Assembly: GCA_913040765.1 (NCBI GenBank)
Contig: CAJWIA010000028.1
Span: 1-11,059, forward strand
Length of the DNA: 11,059 nucleotides
Source of the DNA: an uncultured Anaerolineales bacterium
Lineage (GTDB): Bacteria; Chloroflexota; Anaerolineae; Anaerolineales; UBA11657
Reading direction: 5' to 3'
Both the position numbers and the translations under genes were made by a program. Under the pieces are notes generated by a model. That model was not told the DNA's origin. It saw nothing but the letters and a program-made list of their open reading frames with translations, and did no database searches. Numbering within the stretch: the first letter of the stretch is position 1; each line of letters starts with the position of its first letter. Positions 1 through 8,600 of this stretch are shown piece by piece.

Positions 1-21
1 AATCGGACGCGCATTAATGAG

Positions 22-1164
22 TTAGTATTCATATTTATTTTGGTTTATTGCTACGCTTTGTACTATTCCAATACCTACACTCAAAGTAAGAAGCGCGCTG
101 CCTCCATAACTAAAAAAGGGCAAAGGAAGCCCAATTACTGGCAAAAGGTTTAGATTCATCCCTATGTTGAAAAATGCTTGCGCGAAAATCATAGAACCCA
201 TCCCATAGCATAAATATGCACCAAATACATCCTGTGCGTTGTTGCCTATTCGGAAAATTCGCCATGCTATAACTACAAATAGCAACATTATTACTATGAC
301 ACCCAACAATCCAAATTCTGCTGCTGTAGCAGAGAAAATAAAGTCAGTATGTCGTACTTTCAAAAAACGCAATTGTACCTGTGATGCTTGATTATACCCT
401 TGCCCAAACCATCCGCCAGACCCTATGCTAATTAGGGCTTGACGTACGTTGTATTGGGCCCCGGGATCAAGCGAAGGGTTGAGGAAGTTGATTACTCTGT
501 TACGTTGATACTCTTCCATCAGTACCCATATTGCTGGCAATCCAACCATGCTAGCTCCACTTAAAATGGCCAGGTGTTGCGGGCGCACACCTGCAGTCCA
601 TAGTATGCTTAGCCACACCACTATAATCATGACTGCTGAACTAAGATCAGGTTGAGCCATTACTAGAGCTGCAGGAATACCTGCGTGTATTATTGAAAGC
701 ATTATCCATCGGAACTGGTTTAGCTGATTGCGTCGGTGGGCGAAAAAGCTGGCAATCCATATAACACTACCGATTTTTGCTAGCTCAGACGGTTGTATAT
801 TAAATAGTCCAAAGAAGTCGAACCATCGCTGCGCTCCACCAGCTACAACTCCTAATACAAACAGTGCCAACAATGCTATGATAATCAACACATAAAGAAA
901 CTTGGAGAGGCTTTGCCAATAACGATAATCTATAGATGCTAACATCCAGATAAGCGCAAATCCTACAATAGCATATTGTATTTGCTGTCGAGGAGTATCA
1001 TAAAGAGTGGGGTGTTCAAACGTACTAGACCTGATCATGGCTGTTCCCATGGTTAAGAGTAGTGCAACGGCAACGATAAGTACCCAGTCAAAATTCCTCC
1101 ACAATTCACGTCGATTACTTGTTACACTTCCCGTGCTTGATTTATGTTTGAATAATGTGGACAT
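22..1164 (-). CDS. rodA: RodA, SEDS-family peptidoglycan glycosyltransferase
   Basis: RodA polymerises lipid II into glycan strands in the plasma membrane, working with the transpeptidase PBP2 in the lateral-wall elongation complex. The 380-residue protein has a cytoplasmic N-terminus of about 25 residues followed by roughly ten hydrophobic segments, the usual SEDS size and layout. Visible SEDS signatures are AQRW (111-114), QPSELAK (124-130), QPDLSS (171-176), the NPSLDPG loop with the likely catalytic Asp233, ISIGSGGWFGQG (245-256), HTDFIF with AAEFG (272-284) and SYGGS (352-356). RodA is preferred over FtsW because mrdA lies immediately upstream on the same strand. The ATG start has no Shine-Dalgarno match. 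The gene is the last of the train inside the window, and the 21 bases after its TAA show no terminator. Identity is secure. Confidence 0.96.
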   Translation of the reverse strand: MSTLFKHKSSTGSVTSNRRELWRNFDWVLIVAVALLLTMGTAMIRSSTFEHPTLYDTPRQQIQYAIVGFALIWMLASIDYRYWQSLSKFLYVLIIIALLALFVLGVVAGGAQRWFDFFGLFNIQPSELAKIGSVIWIASFFAHRRNQLNQFRWIMLSIIHAGIPAALVMAQPDLSSAVMIIVVWLSILWTAGVRPQHLAILSGASMVGLPAIWVLMEEYQRNRVINFLNPSLDPGAQYNVRQALISIGSGGWFGQGYNQASQVQLRFLKVRHTDFIFSATAAEFGLLGVIVIMLLFVVIAWRIFRIGNNAQDVFGAYLCYGMGSMIFAQAFFNIGMNLNLLPVIGLPLPFFSYGGSALLTLSVGIGIVQSVAINQNKYEY

Positions 1165-1274
1165 TTTGTATATTGTCTATTAACTAACTAGATTGTTGTA
1201 AGATTGTTTCTTTGCTGTGTGGTGTTCTTGTTGAACACCAATGTTCTTGGTGCGATTTGACTCGGTTGAATTAA
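1165..1274 (-). other. mrdA-rodA intergenic spacer (110 bp)
   Basis: This is the only long gap within the mre part of the train; the other mre junctions are overlaps or 1 nt. It contains the overlapping inverted repeats at 1220-1252 and an AT-rich stretch before rodA. I found no convincing -35/-10 pair and no Shine-Dalgarno sequence ahead of rodA. It could be a leader that separates rodA expression from the upstream genes, but nothing here proves a separate promoter. Confidence 0.5.
1220..1252 (-). repeat. Three-arm overlapping inverted repeats upstream of rodA
   Basis: Read on the minus strand, the segments are A = CACCAA (1252-1247), B = TTGGTGTTC (1241-1233) and C = GAACACCA (1227-1220). 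B pairs perfectly with A (6 bp, 5-nt loop) or with C (8 bp, 5-nt loop), so the two hairpins exclude each other. A third option pairs GAACA (1246-1242) with TGTTC (1237-1233). The heptamer AAGAACA is also directly repeated with a 19-bp period. No T-run follows on either strand, so this is not an ordinary intrinsic terminator. It may be a protein operator or an RNA switch; I cannot tell which. Confidence 0.6.
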
Positions 1275-3263
1275 TCATTTCAAGCTTTCTAGTTCGAAAT
1301 ATGCATCCAGGATTTCCATAACTATGGGTCCTGCTACTGTTGCGCCTTCTTCACCACTATAAACAAATGCTAACACAGCTATCTCTGGATTCTCATATGG
1401 ACCATATCCTACGAACCATGCATGTGCTGGCCATGCCCCGAATTTGCATCGTCCTGCTTCTTGAGCGATATTATCGCAATATTCAGCTGTGCCAGTTTTA
1501 CCAGCTATTGTTACGCCATTGATTGATTGTAATTTTTCTCCAGTGCCATCTACCATCACTTTTCTTAGTGCAAGGCTAATCTTTTCGATGATAGAACGTT
1601 TAATTGGCGTCTGATGAATTATCTGCGGCTGGAATTCTTCAACAACATTGCCTTCACCATCTAGAATGTTGCGTATTATAGTAGGTTTCATCAATGTTCC
1701 ATTAGTGATGAAAGGCGTAAATGAATTGAGTACTTGTAATGGGGTTGATAACACATAGCCTTGGCCAATAGAAGATATATATGTATCTCCAGTGGACCAA
1801 TTTTCTCCAATATTAATACGTTTCCAATCCCTATTAGGTATAAGTCCTGATAGTTCTCCAGGTAGCTCTATGCCAGTGATTTGATTATATCCTAACCAAT
1901 TGGAGTATTCGTATATTTTGTCAATACCTAAACCATTGTTTGTTACTCCGCCATCATCATATCCACCACCAAGAGCGTAAAAATAAACGTCGCATGATTG
2001 TGCTATGCCAGTCATGAAATCTACTGGGCCATGACCATCGCGTTTCCAGCAAACAACTTTTCTGGTCTTACCAGGGTCGTTTGGAAAATATCTGTTGACT
2101 ATTTCGATTTCGCCTGGATCATCAACAAATTGATCAGGAGTTACAATCTCTTCCTGTAGAGCTCCTGATGCAACTACTAACTTATACACAGAACCAGGTG
2201 GGTGCTCTCCGCTGATTGCCTGGTTTAGTAAAGGTTTATGCGGATGGTTAAGTAGCTCAGTGTAGTAATCTACTGGAATATACCGCGCGAATTGCTGATT
2301 GTCATAGTTGGGTAACGATACCATTGACAGTATTTCACCAGTCTGTGGATTCATAGCTATTACGACTCCATTAGTGACTGGCTGTCCATCCCTGCTTTGA
2401 TTTTCGATTTTCATACGTTGCCTTAAGGCAGCTTCAGCAATTGCTTGTAGTTGTACATCGATGGTCAACATTATGCTTCTGCCAGGTGTCGGGTTAGTCA
2501 CTTCACCTATAACTCTTAATTCTAAGCCTGCTACATCTTGTTCTATTAGTTTGAAGCCATTTTGACCTGCTAGGGTATCTTGCATGTAAGCTTCTACTCC
2601 AGAGTATCCGATTTTGTCTCTAGAAGCATCGAATCCTCTTTCTGCATAAAAATCTTTTGCTGCTTCTGTAATTGGTCCCATGTATCCAATTATGTGTGCT
2701 GTAAGTGCACCTGTTGGATAATCACGCATTGGTGTAATTTGTATTCCTACACCTGGGAGGTTGCGAAGCTCCTCACTCAGTGTTAGGGCCACCTTTCTAG
2801 GTACATCTCGTGCGACAACTATTGATTCATAAGGTGCAAGTGATTCTTGTAAGAAAACCACTTCTGTAATACCAGGTGGCGGAGCATCTTCACCTATTCT
2901 GTTGCTGCTAGCATTACCTGCATCAAGAGGAGGGGTGTTAATGGGGGCTCCAGTGATTGTGGCGATTCGCTGATATATTTCCTGTAGTCTTAAGTCATCT
3001 TCAGGAAGTTCTGCTGGAGTTATGATTACATCATATGATGGTATGTTGTGCCCAAGGATTACTCCATTGCGGTCATAAATCACTCCACGCTGAGCTGGAG
3101 CATTTATTCGCGCCTGTCGGTTTTCGACTGCTAGTGCTGTGAATTCTTCATGTTCAATGACTTGCAATCGAAGTAATTGCCCAGTGAATGCTATGATTGA
3201 TATGGCCATCAGGCCATATAGTGTTCCTATGCGCCAGGGAGTTATAAATGGTGATGAATTCAT
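1275..3263 (-). CDS. mrdA: Penicillin-binding protein 2 (elongasome transpeptidase)
   Basis: This class B PBP cross-links peptidoglycan during rod elongation, pairing with RodA. Numbered from the ATG (662 residues): a short cytoplasmic tail; a membrane anchor at about 12-33; the PBP dimerisation/pedestal domain from about 45 (QRGVIYDRNG, 58-67) to 245; and the transpeptidase domain from about 295. Catalytic motifs are S358-V-Y-K361, S423-C-D425 (the SxD form I recall for PBP2) and K589-T-G-T. All four cysteines (405, 424, 596, 606) lie close to these motifs. A proline-rich insert (about 107-132) interrupts the pedestal. The ATG follows the mreD stop after one base, implying translational coupling. 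An in-frame TTG four codons upstream, at 3275, would overlap mreD and is less likely. No Shine-Dalgarno is visible. Confidence 0.95.
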   Translation of the reverse strand: MNSSPFITPWRIGTLYGLMAISIIAFTGQLLRLQVIEHEEFTALAVENRQARINAPAQRGVIYDRNGVILGHNIPSYDVIITPAELPEDDLRLQEIYQRIATITGAPINTPPLDAGNASSNRIGEDAPPPGITEVVFLQESLAPYESIVVARDVPRKVALTLSEELRNLPGVGIQITPMRDYPTGALTAHIIGYMGPITEAAKDFYAERGFDASRDKIGYSGVEAYMQDTLAGQNGFKLIEQDVAGLELRVIGEVTNPTPGRSIMLTIDVQLQAIAEAALRQRMKIENQSRDGQPVTNGVVIAMNPQTGEILSMVSLPNYDNQQFARYIPVDYYTELLNHPHKPLLNQAISGEHPPGSVYKLVVASGALQEEIVTPDQFVDDPGEIEIVNRYFPNDPGKTRKVVCWKRDGHGPVDFMTGIAQSCDVYFYALGGGYDDGGVTNNGLGIDKIYEYSNWLGYNQITGIELPGELSGLIPNRDWKRINIGENWSTGDTYISSIGQGYVLSTPLQVLNSFTPFITNGTLMKPTIIRNILDGEGNVVEEFQPQIIHQTPIKRSIIEKISLALRKVMVDGTGEKLQSINGVTIAGKTGTAEYCDNIAQEAGRCKFGAWPAHAWFVGYGPYENPEIAVLAFVYSGEEGATVAGPIVMEILDAYFELESLK

Positions 3264-3264
3264 C

Positions 3265-3771
3265 TTATATGTCAATAGTACGTTGTGTTATTTTTACTGC
3301 TAACCATCGTACTGATGGCAATATCAGGATCATAACGAATACGTTAATTATGATGGAGCGTACGAAATTCTCGATTGGTAGATTTGCCCAATCAGTTCTC
3401 CAACCAGTAATAGTTAATAATAGAAAATATACTAGATAATAGATTGTAGTACCGGCTATGCCTACAGAAATCCGCAGTATGATGTGGGTTGACCAGACAC
3501 GTGCTCCTGCCAAATTTGCTATAAGGCTCGCCACAGTGAGTGATATTATGTTTATTCCCATATGGGCTCCTGAGAGCGCATCGAGCATTAATCCGCCAAG
3601 TAGTGCCCACAATAAACTTTCACTGTCAGGATATGCTAGATTCCAAGACAGTACTAATACCAATACCAAGTCTAAATTGAATTTACCGTGAAAATTGAGA
3701 TATGGTAAAAGGGTGCTCTGAAATATAGCTAGCAATGGAATTACTAGTAGACCGAGAATTATGTTTCTCAA
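3265..3771 (-). CDS. mreD: Rod shape-determining protein MreD
   Basis: MreD is a small polytopic membrane protein that binds MreC and helps set the activity of the RodA-PBP2 pair. The 168-residue product has about six hydrophobic segments (roughly 3-23, 33-47, 51-69, 72-90, 97-121 and 139-160), as expected for the family. The most recognisable element is GGLMLDALSG (59-68), matching the conserved G-x-x-x-D region, preceded by an FNLDLVLVLVLSW segment typical of MreD. Translation begins at a TTG that overlaps the mreC stop in the four bases TTGA (3771-3768), so it is probably started by ribosomes finishing mreC. Family conservation is low in general, but sequence features and position between mreC and mrdA agree. 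Confidence 0.93.
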   Translation of the reverse strand: MRNIILGLLVIPLLAIFQSTLLPYLNFHGKFNLDLVLVLVLSWNLAYPDSESLLWALLGGLMLDALSGAHMGINIISLTVASLIANLAGARVWSTHIILRISVGIAGTTIYYLVYFLLLTITGWRTDWANLPIENFVRSIIINVFVMILILPSVRWLAVKITQRTIDI

Positions 3772-4622
3772 AGGTCGTCTGGGACGGGAGTGCTTATAAG
3801 AGGATTGAGTTCGGTGGCAGTAAAGTCTGTAATTATCATCACGATTTCTATTTTATCTAAATTAGCCAATGGCAAAACTTCTGCCTCTTGAAAAACATCA
3901 TAGGCACGACTACGTACAGAAGCTATTGCTCCAACAGGAATATTAGCTGGAAGTGAACCTCCTAGTCCGGAAGTAACAACTAAGTCACCTGCACTAATAG
4001 TAGCATCAAGTGCGATATATCTAAGTCTTAGGTCTTTGGATGCTTGTCCGAATAGTACTCCGTCAGCTCGTGAATTTTGTATTCTTACATTGACTGCCAT
4101 TTGGTCGCTGTTCACAAGCAATACCTTACTAGCTCTAGGGGTCGCTTCGTTTATTATTCCGACAAGTCCTGCATCCGTTACAACCGGCATGTCACGTTGC
4201 ACCCCACCAGTTGTGCCGATATCAATTATGACGTACTGCAAGAAACTGCTTGTATCTTTACCGATTACATTAGCGCTGATGTATGTATGTACATTATCTA
4301 GTTTAGTGTAATTTAGGAGTGCTGCTAGCATATCTCGTTCATACACGGCCTCGCTCAGACGTATATTCTCTGAGCGTAACAATGCAGTCTCTGCTGTTAA
4401 AGTTGCGTTGAGATTGACTAGTTCCTCGGGAGCAATTGGTTGATTGATGAAAAGAGGTTCAACTAAAGAGTATATATTGACTTGCAAAGGTGTCATAATC
4501 CTACTAATTGCACCCTTGAATTTACTTAATGACTGACTATAACTTAACGACAATAACAATATTCCGATAGCTATAATCGTTGCTGATAGAATTACATTCG
4601 TTTGTAGTTTGTTTCGATACAT
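3768..4622 (-). CDS. mreC: Rod shape-determining protein MreC
   Basis: MreC is the extracytoplasmic scaffold that activates PBP2 and links it to the cytoskeletal side of the elongasome. The 284-residue protein has a short basic N-terminus, one membrane anchor (about 9-28), a heptad-like coiled coil (about 65-106) and the two-lobed beta domain (about 110-267). Family signatures are ANVIGKD (117-123), the GGVQRDMPVV stretch (139-148) followed by GLVG (152-155), and GDLVVTSGLGGSLP (212-225). The last 15 residues form a short acidic, proline-containing tail. The ATG start lies 36 bp after the sugar-enzyme stop and has no Shine-Dalgarno; another ATG five bases upstream is out of frame. mreB is not adjacent, which is unusual. 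It overlaps mreD by 4 nt. Confidence 0.95.
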   Translation of the reverse strand: MYRNKLQTNVILSATIIAIGILLLSLSYSQSLSKFKGAISRIMTPLQVNIYSLVEPLFINQPIAPEELVNLNATLTAETALLRSENIRLSEAVYERDMLAALLNYTKLDNVHTYISANVIGKDTSSFLQYVIIDIGTTGGVQRDMPVVTDAGLVGIINEATPRASKVLLVNSDQMAVNVRIQNSRADGVLFGQASKDLRLRYIALDATISAGDLVVTSGLGGSLPANIPVGAIASVRSRAYDVFQEAEVLPLANLDKIEIVMIITDFTATELNPLISTPVPDDL

Positions 4623-4658
4623 GGCATTGTGTGTTGACTGGATGACTCAAAGAAAACG

Positions 4659-5618
4659 CTAATTGCTGTCAGATAATTTGCCTCTAAAATATTCTATTGT
4701 GCGCGTTAGACCTTCCTCTAATTGCACCTGTGGTTTCCAGCGTAGCAAGTTTCCAGCTCTTGAGATATCAGGTTTACGTTGTTGAGGGTCTCCTGTTGTA
4801 CGTTTGTCTTCCAAAATAGTGCCCGAAGCATTGTTTGTCAAGCTATTTATTTTGTTAGCAAACTCTAATATGGTGACTTCATGAGGGTTTCCTATATTAG
4901 TAGGTTCTGTGAGTCCCGATGACATCAGAAGAATGATTCCATCTACAAGATCATCTACATAACAAAAGCTTCGTGTTTGTGATCCATCACCATAAACAGT
5001 TAATGACCTTCCTTTTAGAGCCTGACATATGAAGTTGGGTACAACGCGCCCGTCATTTAATGCCATTCTAGGTCCATAAGTGTTGAAAATGCGTACAATT
5101 CGGGTACTAACTCCATGAGTTCGGTTATAAGCCATTGTTAACGCTTCGGCAAATCGTTTTGCTTCGTCATAAACTGAGCGTGGTCCTACTGGGTCGACAT
5201 TACCCCAGTAATTTTCATTTTGAGGATGAACTAAAGGATCACCGTACACTTCTGATGTGGAAGCAAGTATAAAAAGCGCACCATATTTTTTCGCCACACC
5301 CAATGCGTTTAGGGTGCCTAATGCACCTGCTTTTAGTGTTTGAATTGGCAGCTGTAGATATCCGTTAGGTGCAGTTTGTGATGGGCTTGCCGGAGAAGCG
5401 AAATGCATCACAGCTTCTACTGGATTAGGAAGATCTATATAATCCGCTACATTTTGGTTAATGAAGCAGAACACTTTTGTATCAGTTAGGTGAGATACAT
5501 TGTCAATACTGCCAGTTATCAAGTTATCTAGGACAATCACACTATGTCCATCGGCTATTAGCCGGTCACATAGATGAGAGCCGATAAAACCTGCTCCGCC
5601 TGTGATGAGTATACGCAT
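4659..5618 (-). CDS. NAD-dependent sugar-nucleotide enzyme, UDP-glucuronate decarboxylase-like
   Basis: This is a short-chain dehydrogenase of the extended epimerase/dehydratase group, closest by eye to UDP-xylose synthases. Those convert UDP-glucuronate to UDP-xylose with tightly bound NAD in the cytoplasm. Visible features are the Rossmann motif TGGAGFIG (6-13), HFASPASPS (72-80), STSEVYGDP (120-128, with the decarboxylase-type Glu123), the [11 protein letters not shown] segment (137-147), the catalytic Y150-x3-K154, FNTYGPRM (178-185), the QTRSF segment with Arg216 and GDPQQRKPD (276-284). The 319-residue length is normal for bacterial UXS. A 4-epimerase or dTDP-glucose 4,6-dehydratase is less likely because the SPASP and TSE signatures favour UXS. 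It sits between a glycan polymerase/ligase gene and mreC, which suggests it supplies a precursor for surface glycan. The product is not proven. Confidence 0.85.
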   Translation of the reverse strand: MRILITGGAGFIGSHLCDRLIADGHSVIVLDNLITGSIDNVSHLTDTKVFCFINQNVADYIDLPNPVEAVMHFASPASPSQTAPNGYLQLPIQTLKAGALGTLNALGVAKKYGALFILASTSEVYGDPLVHPQNENYWGNVDPVGPRSVYDEAKRFAEALTMAYNRTHGVSTRIVRIFNTYGPRMALNDGRVVPNFICQALKGRSLTVYGDGSQTRSFCYVDDLVDGIILLMSSGLTEPTNIGNPHEVTILEFANKINSLTNNASGTILEDKRTTGDPQQRKPDISRAGNLLRWKPQVQLEEGLTRTIEYFRGKLSDSN

Positions 5619-5638
5619 TTTTAGTCAGTTGCTACATT

Positions 5639-5650
5639 AAGTGCACACTT
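5639..5650. repeat. 12-bp palindrome AAGTG-CA-CACTT
   Basis: This is a perfect inverted repeat with 5-bp arms and a 2-bp centre, lying between the fusion gene and the UXS-like gene. It falls at the start point expected for the candidate promoter at 5656-5664, where a repressor would block initiation. It is short enough to be chance. Confidence 0.35.
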
Positions 5651-5655
5651 CTGCA

Positions 5656-5664
5656 ATTTTACCA
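5656..5664 (-). promoter_or_regulatory. Candidate extended -10 promoter for the UXS-like gene
   Basis: On the minus strand the sequence reads TGG-TAAAAT, a 5/6 match to the sigma-70 -10 box with the TGn extension. No good -35 lies at 16-18 bp; a TTGAAA is present but only 14 bp upstream. The predicted start would be about 30 bp before the UXS ATG. It could provide an internal start for the UXS-mreCD-mrdA-rodA section. Based on pattern only. Confidence 0.35.
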
Positions 5665-5682
5665 TAGCGGTCAATTTTCAAG

Positions 5683-8600
5683 CTAAGTACTTTCTGCGTG
5701 ATCATCGACATTTGTAATCCTTTGTATTATTGAAATAGTTAACATGAATGCAAAAGCCAGGTCTATGAACCAGTAAGATGCATCGACCAATCCATGAGCA
5801 ATAAAATTGATCATGGAGGCCGTTAGTCCAATAGTAAGTAACCTTAATTTAGGGTCCATAGTAGTGCTTATGGTTCGATTTGCAGTTTTAAAGAATGTGT
5901 ACAGTATCCACATAATAGATGCTAGACCAGGCAAGCCCAATCTAGCGGAGAAATCAAGTATCACATTATGAGCATGAGAAATGTTGGGGTCTTGCCAGGC
6001 ATCTGGAGATATGTATTTACCTCGATATGAGTAAAGAAAATTGTCAAGCCCAACTCCTGTTATAGGACTGTCGGCTATCATATTAATTGTGCTATTCCAC
6101 AAATTCATACGGAAGAATGTTGGTCCGTGGGTCTGATCCGTTAGACTAGCTATACGAGGGTGTGATGAAAATACAATTAATATTGTGCAAGTGACAGCAA
6201 GTAAAACTAAGAATGGACGTATAGCTCGTTTGCCTTTGTAATAAAATATAATTGCGGTTAGGGCCGCTGGTATTCCTAACAGAAGTGCTCCACGCGAGAA
6301 ACTAAGTAGTATTGCTACAAACATACAAATACTTGCTACTATATATGCTGCCCGCCGCAGTTTGCTGATGTATGGCTGCGACAAGAGTGACATAGCTATT
6401 GCAAGTGGTAGTGCTCTTCCTAGATATAAGCCCACATTATTTGGTGAACCAAAGATGCTTCTCAATCGCAATACTCCATCCTCGGCAGCAATCAAGTTGA
6501 TACCAAGTGTGTATTGTATTAGTCCTATGATTGCTACTAGGAATGCCCCGATGACAAAATAGTCGCTTATTCTGACTAGATCAGTCCTGGTCAATGGTAT
6601 TACGCGAACCAATAAGTAAAATAGTACGGGCTCGAGTACGATAACTCTAAATTCTGTTATTGCTGCGCCAAGTTCATTTGCGCTCAATATAGAAATCAAG
6701 GATAGAGTAGCAAAAGTTAGAACAGCTTTGTCTAGGGAACTTAGTCTCAGTCGAAATGATGATATGTCTGGACTTAATGAGCTGAGATTGATTATGTTTC
6801 GCATTAGTACAGCGGCGGTTGCTAATAAAGTGAAAACTTCTGTAGTGGAGAACATCCGTTCAAACATTGGCTTGGGATAAAGATAGAACGGTATGACTAA
6901 AGCAATCATTGCTAATGCTACATCTGGACGCAGATAAAAAAGTATCAGCAGTGCCGTCAAGCTTAGTAACGATAGTAGCAACCAAGGTGATACATAATAT
7001 GCTAAAGCAGATATTGTAGTGACTGCTAGCGGCACAAATTCATTTTGGCGCACAAACAATTGAGGCAAGTTTTGTCCCCATGTCATGCCAGCTGATATCC
7101 AGAACACAGTACCTAAACAGAGTGTAATCAACATATTTACTCTATTGGTAAAGTACATAATCATATCGTTAAGGAAAGTCCGGACAGATTTGAGGTTATA
7201 TATCATGTAACCACAAGCTGCCAAGAATAAAAATAATGCCCCTAGTGTGATAAAGGTGATATCATAAGCAGGTTCGTTACCGACTGAAAATCCAACAATT
7301 GCCCATTGATTCCAACCGCGGTCTGCACGTATCTTAGCTATGTGTTTTCCGGGTTTCAGATTGTTAGCTATAGGTATCAGCTCTACGTGTGTCGATAGAT
7401 CAGGCGCAGTCAAAATTTGATAACTTTCTCCCTTCTGGGTAATTGGTAGCAAATTTGCAGGTTCCGAGTCTATTTCAACATATAGAGTAGCTCGGTAATT
7501 GCCACGTCTCACTATAAGACCAAATTCAGAGCCTTCAAAGGTGAAGGTTATGTTGGAATCCCCTATTTGCGGAATGTCAGCTCCTAAGTTTGAGAAACTC
7601 CACCCGTCGCTGTATTGAGCATATGGGCTTGCAGCAGGGTGTATACCGTGAGGTGCTGCACTGAGTTGGTATACTGACAAATAATTCTTCAAGTCCGTGA
7701 TTGTTTTCCCATTGGCTCCTGTTGGAGTTGTCAGAGCAAAACCCCAGCGTGGATTATGGATATCAATTCCTGGATAATAATTGTCCAGTACCAATACTCC
7801 GGCCCAGGGCCATTCCCCACGCGCTCGTTCTATAGCAGCGATAGTGAAATTGGTTTGCTGTTCATCACTGACTGCTCCCCATGTGGTTTGTGGATTTGCA
7901 GCCGCCGAGGGATCGTACCATCCAAACTGGCTGGCCCACAACAATTTACTGCTATCTCCGGCCTTTTCCATTTCTTCACGAAGTAGTATAAAGCGCGAGA
8001 AATTTAGGATGCTATTGCTTAATCGACGATCGTTTGGTCCTGTATTGAATCCATAAGGTTTTCCAGATGCTGCGTCAAAATATTCTTTAGCTCCCGAGGC
8101 ATACAATTGTCGTAAATAGAGAATATCATTGATATTTTCAGGGCCATTCTCTGTTGTTGGCGCCAGCCCTGCCATTAGTACAGTCGCATTTGTATCGGCC
8201 TGATGAATGAGAGGATAAATAGTTGCAAGTAGGTTGGAGTATTCCACGGCAGAGGGTGTTCTTCCCCATGCGCTTATCAAATTAGGTTCGTCCCCAAGTT
8301 GGTAAGTATCAACTTGGTCCGAGTAGCGATCAGCAAATTCGTAAGCGAATTGAGCAAATTTATTAGTTTGATCTGGTATGTTACTACTGGTTAATACTGC
8401 TATGATTTGTAGATTGTTTTCAATTACAAAATTTATCAATCTATCGGTGGCCACCCAGTCAAACTTTTCTGGTTCCCAATAGAAGGTTTGTCTGACCCAT
8501 CCAAACCCTGTATTACTAATAGCATTAAGTGTTTTATCAATTGTTCCTGGCGATTCAGGAAGCAATTCAATATTAACGCCAAGCATATTGCTTGGTCTCG

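Noticed and set aside
1220..1240. 8-bp hairpin as a Rho-independent terminator after mrdA
   Set aside because: No T-run follows the stem on either strand, and rodA continues in the same direction.
1233..1246. GAAC-N6-GTTC as a LexA (Cheo-type) SOS box
   Set aside because: The Gram-positive-type LexA site has GAAC-N4-GTTC; the 6-bp spacer is wrong, and the neighbouring genes are not SOS genes.
1275..3275. TTG at 3275 as the PBP2 start
   Set aside because: It would overlap mreD by 11 nt and adds only four residues; the ATG at 3263, one base past the mreD stop, is the better start, though the TTG is not excluded.
4036..4311. 91-codon plus-strand reading frame
   Set aside because: It is antisense to the conserved beta domain of mreC; composition is that of a complementary-strand shadow.
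7781..8056. 91-codon plus-strand reading frame
   Set aside because: It lies fully antisense to the glycosidase-like domain, has no binding site and resembles no protein family I know.
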